A stretch of 7,503 nucleotides of DNA from Paenibacillaceae bacterium UBA6304 (lineage in GTDB: Bacteria; Bacillota; Bacilli; Paenibacillales; Paenibacillaceae). Below the pieces are notes generated by a model that was given only the letters and a program-made list of their open reading frames with translations, was not told where the DNA came from and did no database searches. Of the stretch, positions 1 to 5,064 are shown one piece after another. The first letter of the stretch is position 1, and each line of letters begins with the position of its first letter. Location of the stretch: the NCBI GenBank assembly GCA_002439285.1, contig DJTQ01000059.1, positions 1 through 7,503 on the forward strand. The letters are read 5' to 3'. A program made the position numbers and the translations under genes.

Positions 1-852
1 AACATCAAGAACGGAGCGGTATCCCCTATTTCCGGGGTCATCCACGGCGTCGTTGTCCTGCTCGTCGTCATCTTGTTCGCCCCTTATGCTTCGAACATCC
101 CGTTGGCGAGCATGGCGCCGATCCTGATGATGGTTGCCTGGAACATGAGCGAACGCAAATCGTTTGCCAAGCTGCTCAAAACCCGGACCAGCGACACCGT
201 CATTTTGCTTGTAACGTTTTTGCTAACGGTCTTTACTACACTGACGACCGCGGTCGAAGTCGGACTGGTGCTGGCCGTATTGCTGTTTATCAAACGCATG
301 GGCGACATGCTTAGCGTGAATAAAGTACTGCCGGACCGTTCGAGTCTTAGAGAGAAAGTAACGTCCCGCGTAGTCGCCAAGGATCATGACTGTCCCCAGG
401 TCTCTATCTTTACCGTAGACGGCCCGCTGTTCTTCGGTGCTTCGCAGACGTTCGCCAATCTTGCCTCAATGATGGAGAGCGGCCCGGATTTAAAGACGGT
501 CATACTTCGAATGAGCAAAGTCCCGTTCATGGATACCACGGGGGAAGCCCACTTTCTGGCCTTGATCAAACGACTGCAGGGAATCGGCGCCAACGTCATT
601 ATTAGCGGGATCCGGCCGCAGCCCCTAAGGCTACTCTTGAAAACCGGCGGATTGAACCTCATCGGGGATCAACACTGCTTTGAGCATACGGGCGAAGCAT
701 TGAATTACGCCTTGAATACCTTAAACAGTGAAAAATGCCGGGGATGCCGACACTTCGCCTTCCGCGAATGCCCCGGTTTCAGCGGGCTTGAATATGCACA
801 GCCGGGTTCTCCTCCTTCGCCGCGCGTTAGGTCTGGGCGGCAGCCGGTTTAG
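1..852 (+). CDS. SulP-family inorganic anion transporter, C-terminal part (5' end outside window)
   Basis: The reading frame is open from base 1 and stops at TAG 850-852, giving 283 residues of a protein that begins upstream. Residues 1-50 (NIKNGAVSPISG, then two hydrophobic stretches ending in APILMMVAWNMSE) match the conserved end of the SulP membrane domain. A further membrane segment lies near residues 66-96. Residues from about 136 to 235 form a STAS domain, with DGPLFFGA from residue 140 and the phosphorylation-loop-like MDTTG at 177-181. SulP proteins carry sulfate, bicarbonate or other anions across the cytoplasmic membrane, with the STAS domain in the cytosol; the substrate here cannot be told. 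After the STAS domain comes a tail of about 45 residues containing CxxCRHFAFREC (C246, C249, H251, C257), which is not part of the core fold. The first ATG/TTG inside the window is internal and is not the start. No clear terminator follows. Confidence 0.93.
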   Translation, partial: NIKNGAVSPISGVIHGVVVLLVVILFAPYASNIPLASMAPILMMVAWNMSERKSFAKLLKTRTSDTVILLVTFLLTVFTTLTTAVEVGLVLAVLLFIKRMGDMLSVNKVLPDRSSLREKVTSRVVAKDHDCPQVSIFTVDGPLFFGASQTFANLASMMESGPDLKTVILRMSKVPFMDTTGEAHFLALIKRLQGIGANVIISGIRPQPLRLLLKTGGLNLIGDQHCFEHTGEALNYALNTLNSEKCRGCRHFAFRECPGFSGLEYAQPGSPPSPRVRSGRQPV

Positions 853-929
853 ACCGTCACCCCGGCATTTGAACCCCTAAAAGCTCTTCCAGCGCCTGAC
901 CGGTAACGGACCCAGATGAGAGGAAGGGC

Positions 930-958
930 TTTACTTATTTTGCAAAGCCTATTACAAT
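930..958 (+). promoter_or_regulatory. Predicted sigma-A promoter of the TetR-HXXEE operon
   Basis: TTTACT (930-935) and TACAAT (953-958) are separated by 17 bp and match the -35 and -10 consensus at 4 of 6 and 5 of 6 positions. Transcription would start near 965, inside the palindrome that follows. A GGCTTT...AAAGCC inverted pair (927-932 and 944-949) brackets the -35 to spacer region and could be a second protein contact, but it is short. Confidence 0.6.
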
Positions 959-963
959 ATAAC

Positions 964-977
964 TAACTAATTAGTTA
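964..977. promoter_or_regulatory. Palindromic operator, probably for the TetR-type regulator
   Basis: TAACTAATTAGTTA is a perfect 14-bp palindrome centred between 970 and 971, just downstream of the predicted -10 box and overlapping the expected transcription start. TetR-family dimers commonly bind palindromes of about this size next to their own gene. Placement and symmetry therefore suggest autorepression of the two-gene operon; binding itself is inferred. Confidence 0.65.
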
Positions 978-998
978 TAAATAAGGAGTGAAGCTTCT

Positions 999-1580
999 AT
1001 GTTAACTCCCAAAGGGGAAGCCAGCAAAAGCAAGCTGCTGACTGCCGCCGAAGAGCTGTTCGCGCAAAAAGGATTTCATGCAACAACGGTCAGCCAAATC
1101 GTCAAAAATGCCGGGCTTACCCAGGCCGCGTTCTATCTATACTTTAAAAGCAAGGATGAAATCCTCCGGGATTTGCTGGCAAAATTCGAAGACCAACTGC
1201 TTCCGTTTACCGACGCAGGCCGGAATGCTTCCGGGAAAACTCCCGAGGAGCTTGAGACACACGTCGTCCATGCCTTCACAGGACTGTTCATACTTCTGGG
1301 CAAGAACGCCAATCTAACTCGAATCGCTTTGCTTGAAACCGAAAACGGCTTGTCGATCCGGGACAAAATCGTGCAGCAGATTTGCACGAACATGGTCCGC
1401 AACCAGCAGGCCGGCATCGTCCGCCAGGATGTGGAGCCTGAGTTAGCCGCGGAATCGGTCGTAGCCTCCGTGGAACGCCTGATTTACCGCTACGGCTCTA
1501 CCAAGGAAAAAGACGCGACGGAATTAGGACTCCAAACCGCCAAGTTATTTCTGCAGGGAATCCTGAATCACCCGGAATAA
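999..1580 (+). CDS. TetR/AcrR-family transcriptional regulator
   Basis: This 193-residue protein has the usual length and build of the family. Residues about 10-56 form the DNA-binding domain: SKLLTAAEELFAQKGF, then the helix-turn-helix TTVSQIVKNAGLTQAAFYLYF (about 29-49) and the typical KSKDEIL. The rest is a helical ligand-binding and dimerisation domain that is not recognisable at the level of ligand. The AAFYLYFKSKDE version of the recognition helix is common in regulators of drug or stress-response membrane proteins. AAGGAG at 983-988 lies 10 nt before the ATG, which fixes the start. The stop TAA (1578-1580) runs straight into the AGGAGA of the next gene, only 13 nt upstream of its ATG, so the two are co-transcribed. 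The palindrome at 964-977 suggests that the protein represses its own operon and is released by an unknown ligand. Confidence 0.92.
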   Translation: MLTPKGEASKSKLLTAAEELFAQKGFHATTVSQIVKNAGLTQAAFYLYFKSKDEILRDLLAKFEDQLLPFTDAGRNASGKTPEELETHVVHAFTGLFILLGKNANLTRIALLETENGLSIRDKIVQQICTNMVRNQQAGIVRQDVEPELAAESVVASVERLIYRYGSTKEKDATELGLQTAKLFLQGILNHPE

Positions 1581-1593
1581 AGGAGATGTTCTT

Positions 1594-2139
1594 ATGCAAC
1601 TGCTAAGCATTTTAAACGGACATATCGAACTGCTGAGCTTGCTGTGGCTTTTTCCTGTAACTTTCCTGTTTCACGATTTTGAAGAGATATTAACGGTTGA
1701 AAAATGGGGCTCCAAGCATGGTGATCAAGTGCGTCAATCCCTGCCAAGCTTTGCAAGGAATGCCTTCCAATCTTCCTTTCGAATGAACACGTTTCATTTT
1801 GCCAAGGACGTGTTATGGGTATACTCGATCATCGTGCTCGTAACGATGCTGGCCGTATTCTTCGATTTTTACTTGCCTTTTTGGGCAGCCTTGCACTTGT
1901 ACTTTCTGCATGTGTTCACCCATATCGGCCAAACGCTATACCTGAAACAATACACTCCCGGCGTCATCACTGCGGTTTTCCCTGTTCTCCCTTATTCGCT
2001 TTACGCCTACTACCGCCTGCTCTCCGACCAAATCGTAAGCCCCGGAGACCTTCTGTGGGGTTTGGGCGTAATGCTGGTACTGGTTCCGATCGGAATATTC
2101 CTGCTCCTGAAAGGAAGGGACCAATACGTAAACTCCTGA
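1594..2139 (+). CDS. HXXEE-domain membrane protein of unknown function
   Basis: This 181-residue, strongly hydrophobic protein has HDFEE at residues 27-31, the motif that names the HXXEE family, in its first hydrophobic segment. Further polar residues fall in or near membrane helices: N65 and H68 (MNTFHFAKD), H101, H106 and H110 (HLYFLHVFTH), and YTPG at 120-123, which resembles the conserved Y-x-PG of the family. About four to five membrane helices are apparent (roughly 13-27, 74-92, 94-115, 124-142, 151-173). The conserved His and Glu residues look able to bind a metal or do acid-base chemistry, but no function is established to my knowledge. The ATG is set by AGGAGA at 1581-1586, 7 nt upstream and touching the stop of the TetR-type gene. 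Its place behind that regulator suggests it is the regulated effector, possibly for a hydrophobic compound; this is inference. Confidence 0.85.
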   Translation: MQLLSILNGHIELLSLLWLFPVTFLFHDFEEILTVEKWGSKHGDQVRQSLPSFARNAFQSSFRMNTFHFAKDVLWVYSIIVLVTMLAVFFDFYLPFWAALHLYFLHVFTHIGQTLYLKQYTPGVITAVFPVLPYSLYAYYRLLSDQIVSPGDLLWGLGVMLVLVPIGIFLLLKGRDQYVNS

Positions 2140-2149
2140 GACTATGGTT

Positions 2150-2183
2150 CAGGCTTCCTCCCTCCGGAGGGGCAGAATCCCTG
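2150..2183. terminator. Imperfect inverted repeat between convergent genes, possible weak terminator
   Basis: The 62-bp gap between the convergent HXXEE and phosphoesterase genes contains a CCCTCC/GGAGGG inverted repeat (2160-2171). Weaker outer pairing comes from TTC/GAA and CAGG/CCTG. There is no adjacent T-tract on either strand, so a classical intrinsic terminator is not shown. The position between two gene ends is the main argument. Confidence 0.3.
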
Positions 2184-2202
2184 CGAATCTCACGTCAATG
2201 TT

Positions 2203-3450
2203 TTACTTTTCCAATACAAACTCATCCAGCTTGTTCCCGTCTACATCATAAGCCTGATAAGTCAGCGCATTTGCGTTCACCGTAATTCCGGCGAACATCT
2301 GTTTAGCATTCTGAAAATGAACCGCATGGTAGAACTTGTCCTTTTTCTTGTCGTTGAATTTCGATCCGGACGCATTCGTCACCACATAGACGGTCCCATC
2401 TCCCTGCTCCGAGATTTCTCCATTCCTTATTGGAAACGATCTGGAGTACTCGTGATTATGACCCTGCAGCACCAGATCAACGCCGTATTCATCAAATAAC
2501 GCCACCCAGTTGCTGATTTTTTCGTACCTGTTCCCCCCGAAGGCCGGGCGATGGATGGCAACGATTTTCCAAGTTTTATCGCTATTTTTCAGATTCTGCC
2601 GGAGCCATTCCGTCTGTCCTTTGATATTGGATTCCGTGTTCAACACAGCGATATGTGCGTCTCCGTAATCGAAAGAATAGCTTGTTCCAACAGCAGATCC
2701 TTCCGCCCCGTTTTCCGGAACATTGAAATGCGAAGTAAACCGACTGGACTCCCCCTTCACTTCGTCATGGTTGCCGGTCACCGGCATCAGCGGAATCCAG
2801 GACAGCCAGGGCGCAGCTTTTTCAAAAAAGTAGTCCCATCCCTCTTCGTTCTCCGGGTTCTCCGTCAGGTCTCCGTTGTGAATAATCCATTCAGCATCGG
2901 GAAATGTTTCGAAGGCTTTACCCAACGTTTCTCCCCATAGCGAAAAGTCCTCTTCCTTCTCCCCCTGCGAATCCGTAACATTCAGAAACATAAACGAGGT
3001 CTCGTTCGAGGCCTCTGTCGTAAAAACAGCCGGTTGGCTCCAGCCTTGCTCCGTACCGTCCCCGACTCTATAAATATATGACGTTCCCGGACTCAGTCCG
3101 GTTATCTCCACCTTATGAACCGTTTCTTGCCGGCCTTCCCCCACATCGATCGCTGTGGATTCGGCTTCGAAATTCCGCGTACCGCTCTCATTCAGACTTC
3201 CTGCATCGGTTCCAACTGCCAATTGCAAGATCCCTTCCGATTCTGCATTCTGCGAATACCAAGTAAAAGCCCGCGAGGTTTTCGGGTCTCCTTTAAAGGT
3301 CGTCACTAAGGACTTCGCCGTTTCGCCGTACCCGGGGTTCTGATCCGGTCCGCCATCCTTCCACATTTCAAGCACCACCACTCCCGCCAATATAACGACA
3401 CACAGCAACGCCATTCCGCCTATGCCGAGACCGCGTTTTATTTTGCTCAT
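2203..3450 (-). CDS. Membrane-anchored metallophosphoesterase with purple-acid-phosphatase-like N-terminal domain
   Basis: This 415-residue protein has a signal-anchor at residues 6-29 (basic KIKR then a hydrophobic run) and no good lipobox, so the catalytic part should lie outside the membrane. Residues about 45-146 form an Ig/fibronectin-like domain ending in TSYIYRVGDG...WSQPAVFTT, typical of the N-domain of purple acid phosphatases. The calcineurin-like domain follows with all metal-binding blocks: D160 (TDSQG), GD at 193-194, GNHD at 226-229, H300 (AIHRP) and GHNHEYSRS from 330. Plant and animal purple acid phosphatases have GDxxY at the second block. Here it reads GDLTE, so the metal-binding tyrosine is absent and a purple Fe(III) centre is unlikely. 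The expected role is hydrolysis of phosphomonoesters or diesters outside the cell; the substrate is unknown. GGGGAGG (plus positions 3465-3459) lies 8 nt before the ATG. The gene is divergent from the VTC operon. Confidence 0.92.
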   Translation of the reverse strand: MSKIKRGLGIGGMALLCVVILAGVVVLEMWKDGGPDQNPGYGETAKSLVTTFKGDPKTSRAFTWYSQNAESEGILQLAVGTDAGSLNESGTRNFEAESTAIDVGEGRQETVHKVEITGLSPGTSYIYRVGDGTEQGWSQPAVFTTEASNETSFMFLNVTDSQGEKEEDFSLWGETLGKAFETFPDAEWIIHNGDLTENPENEEGWDYFFEKAAPWLSWIPLMPVTGNHDEVKGESSRFTSHFNVPENGAEGSAVGTSYSFDYGDAHIAVLNTESNIKGQTEWLRQNLKNSDKTWKIVAIHRPAFGGNRYEKISNWVALFDEYGVDLVLQGHNHEYSRSFPIRNGEISEQGDGTVYVVTNASGSKFNDKKKDKFYHAVHFQNAKQMFAGITVNANALTYQAYDVDGNKLDEFVLEK

Positions 3451-3485
3451 CCCGCTCGCCTCCCCGAGTTCACGCCTTTCTTACG

Positions 3486-3514
3486 ATTTTTTACCTTATG
3501 CATCCAATTGTCAA
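3486..3514 (-). promoter_or_regulatory. Predicted promoter of the metallophosphoesterase gene
   Basis: Read on the minus strand, a consensus TTGACA (-35, plus positions 3514-3509) is followed after 17 bp by AAAAAT (3491-3486), a 4 of 6 match to the -10 box. It lies 36 to 64 bp before the ATG with the ribosome binding site in between. The perfect -35 is the stronger part of the call. Confidence 0.5.
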
Positions 3515-3529
3515 CGCAATGTAAAAACT

Positions 3530-3562
3530 TTCAGTTTATATTCAGTTTCCGTTAAGTGAGAA
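3530..3562 (+). promoter_or_regulatory. Three 11-bp direct repeats, probable response-regulator binding site for the VTC operon
   Basis: Three consecutive 11-mers read TTCAGTTTATA (3530-3540), TTCAGTTTCCG (3541-3551) and TTAAGTGAGAA (3552-3562). The first eight bases of the first two are identical and the third is a weaker copy. Direct repeats at one-helical-turn spacing just upstream of a promoter are typical of OmpR-type regulators (PhoP and CiaR sites have this layout). No good -35 is seen downstream, while a poor -10 (TAGGAT, 3578-3583) is. That fits an activator-dependent promoter for the operon starting at 3624. The bound protein is unknown. Confidence 0.55.
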
Positions 3563-3609
3563 ATCAGCAAACCTTAGTAGGATGAATTCTGTGATCAAGA
3601 GAGAGAAAC

Positions 3610-3615
3610 GAGGTG
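3610..3615 (+). promoter_or_regulatory. Ribosome binding site that favours the TTG start of the VTC-domain gene
   Basis: GAGGTG sits 8 nt before TTG 3624. The in-frame ATG at 3582 has no usable site, since its only AGG-like bases abut the codon. The in-frame GTG at 3591 has only a weak AGTAGGA. If the promoter lies near 3552-3583 as the repeats suggest, the ATG would also fall at or before the transcription start. Confidence 0.55.
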
Positions 3616-3623
3616 TTAAAGCA

Positions 3624-4346
3624 TTGAATACACTCTACAAGGATCTTAAATTCCGCCATGAGCTTAAATTTATGATTAATCGGCATCAGTACTACATCCT
3701 TTGTCAAAGACTTAAAAATCTGATTCAACGTGACAAACACGCGGAACGAGATGGTGAATATCATATCCGCAGCCTGTATTTCGACGATATTGACAGCTCG
3801 GCTCTATCCGAGAAACTCGGCGGGTTCCGCAACCGGCGCAAGTACCGGATCCGTATCTACAATGGGGACGATCAAATCATCCACTTTGAGAAAAAGATTA
3901 AGGTAGGCGATCACATCGCCAAACTGAAGGAACCGCTAACCCGGGAAATGTACGACTCCATTTTAAAGGGGGATTATGAAGTACTCCATCAGCCGGACAA
4001 GCCGTTCATGATGGAATTATACCGGGAAATGAAGCATAACCTGCTCCGTCCCAAAGTCATCGTCGATTATGTGCGTGAGCCTTACGTCTGCATTAACGGC
4101 AATGTTCGGATTACGTTTGACAAAGAGCTTCGGACCGGGCTTCATGCTACGGATATTTTCGACCGATCGTTGCGCCCGGTGCCGGCCATTGATGACCATT
4201 TAATTATACTTGAGGTCAAATACGATGAATATCTTCCGGAATATATCCGGACAGCTCTGCAAATGGATGGGCTTCGTCAGCAATCCGCTTCAAAATACGT
4301 AATTTGCTGCAAGTACCTAAAATTGAATTCCTGGGAGGATCAATAA
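3624..4346 (+). CDS. VTC-domain (polyphosphate polymerase-like) protein
   Basis: From TTG 3624 the product has 240 residues and is essentially one VTC domain, the tunnel-shaped triphosphate tunnel metalloenzyme fold of the yeast polyphosphate polymerase Vtc4. Charged tunnel motifs appear in order: FRHELK (10-15), YHIRSLYFDD (46-55), RRKYRIR (71-77), FEKKIK (88-93), AKLK (99-102), VDYVRE (147-152), VRITFD (161-166), LEVKYDEYLP (196-205) and SKY (223-225). These supply the basic residues and glutamates that bind phosphate chains and metal in the family. There is no membrane segment, so it should be cytosolic, building polyphosphate from nucleotide triphosphate or at least binding it; activity of bacterial members is not assured. 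In-frame ATG 3582 would add 14 residues (basic, poorly conserved-looking) but lacks a ribosome binding site. The next gene starts 4 nt after the stop, and its ribosome binding site lies inside this gene. Confidence 0.9.
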   Translation: MNTLYKDLKFRHELKFMINRHQYYILCQRLKNLIQRDKHAERDGEYHIRSLYFDDIDSSALSEKLGGFRNRRKYRIRIYNGDDQIIHFEKKIKVGDHIAKLKEPLTREMYDSILKGDYEVLHQPDKPFMMELYREMKHNLLRPKVIVDYVREPYVCINGNVRITFDKELRTGLHATDIFDRSLRPVPAIDDHLIILEVKYDEYLPEYIRTALQMDGLRQQSASKYVICCKYLKLNSWEDQ

Positions 4347-4350
4347 TTTC

Positions 4351-5046
4351 ATGGACACAACCAATCAATCGACCAATTTCAGCGATATTATTAAAAACTC
4401 AATTATGGATAACTTCACTTCAGATATCAGCATCTCCAAAATTCTGATTACCTTAGGCATTTCATTCATTATCGGGCTGTTCATTTTCCTTTTATACAAA
4501 CGTGTCTTCAGCGGGGTGCTTTATTCCAAAAGCTTCAATGTTTCTCTGATCGGTATGACTATGGTTACTGCTATGATCATCATTGCCGTGAATTCCAACC
4601 TGGTGCTGTCGCTCGGTATGGTCGGCGCTCTGTCAATCGTTCGTTTCAGAACGCCGATCAAAGACCCGACCGATCTGATCTTCCTGTTCTGGGCGGCAGC
4701 TGCGGGCATCGTGACCGGGGCCGGTTTCTTCACCCTTGCAGCAATCGGTTCTGTGGTCGTCGGGCTTGTGATGTTCTTTTTCATCAAAAACACTTCCGCG
4801 GAAACGCCTTACCTGCTTGTCATTAATTGCGAAAGCGATGAGAGCGAAGGGCTCATTCATAGCCAAATGCGCAGTCTTGTCAAACGCTACAACGTCAAAC
4901 AAAAAACCGTGTCCCCCGGTAACATTGAGATGACGCTGGAGGTTCGTCTCCGCGACGGAGAAGGCAAGCTGGTCAATCAGCTTGCCGAGCTAGGCGGAGT
5001 GAAGAGTGCCGTCCTGATCAGCTACAACGGTGATTACGTATCCTAA
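4351..5046 (+). CDS. DUF4956-domain membrane protein
   Basis: This 231-residue protein carries the diagnostic block of DUF4956, LGMVGALSIVRFRTPIKDPTDLIFLFWAAAAGIVTG (residues 88-123). About four membrane helices are seen (about 28-49, 63-81, 108-122, 125-145), and the conserved RFRTPIKDP lies in a loop. Residues about 152-231 form a soluble domain with beta-strand-like PYLLVINCE, IEMTLEVRL and KSAVLISY, including LAELGGVKSA, which resembles the ferredoxin-like ACT domain at the end of MgtC-type proteins. The function is not established. Gene order suggests it is the membrane partner of the VTC-domain protein, perhaps a channel or scaffold. ATG 4351 is preceded by GGAGG (4334-4338), 12 nt away and inside the end of the previous gene, so the two are probably translationally coupled. 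The CotH gene follows after 18 nt. Confidence 0.9.
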   Translation: MDTTNQSTNFSDIIKNSIMDNFTSDISISKILITLGISFIIGLFIFLLYKRVFSGVLYSKSFNVSLIGMTMVTAMIIIAVNSNLVLSLGMVGALSIVRFRTPIKDPTDLIFLFWAAAAGIVTGAGFFTLAAIGSVVVGLVMFFFIKNTSAETPYLLVINCESDESEGLIHSQMRSLVKRYNVKQKTVSPGNIEMTLEVRLRDGEGKLVNQLAELGGVKSAVLISYNGDYVS

Positions 5047-5051
5047 AGAGC

Positions 5052-5058
5052 GGAGGTG
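5052..5058 (+). promoter_or_regulatory. Ribosome binding site that sets the CotH gene start at ATG 5065
   Basis: GGAGGTG lies 6 nt before ATG 5065. An in-frame GTG at 5056 is part of this same site and cannot be the start. The ATG also gives a clean lipoprotein signal peptide. Confidence 0.8.
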
Positions 5059-5064
5059 ACGAAG

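Noticed and set aside
927..949. GGCTTT/AAAGCC hairpin as terminator of the SulP gene
   Set aside because: Six-base arms with an 11-nt loop and no T-tract after it; it overlaps the promoter of the next operon and more likely reflects chance or a regulator contact.
1815..2285. 156-codon plus-strand frame overlapping the HXXEE gene
   Set aside because: It is out of frame with the well-supported membrane protein, runs over the end of the convergent gene, and has an Arg/Pro/Ser-rich composition typical of a shadow frame.
2317..3343. Several plus-strand open frames of 60-129 codons opposite the phosphoesterase gene
   Set aside because: The minus-strand gene has complete catalytic motifs, a signal-anchor and a ribosome binding site, whereas the plus-strand frames encode no recognisable protein.
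2218..3450. Lipoprotein reading of the phosphoesterase N-terminus (cysteine at residue 17)
   Set aside because: The residues before the cysteine are ALL, not a lipobox, and the hydrophobic run continues well past it, which fits a signal-anchor.
3503..3510. TCCAATTG resembling half of the array core (compare element 4)
   Set aside because: Only a half-site match of eight bases; expected by chance in a few kilobases and without a partner arm.
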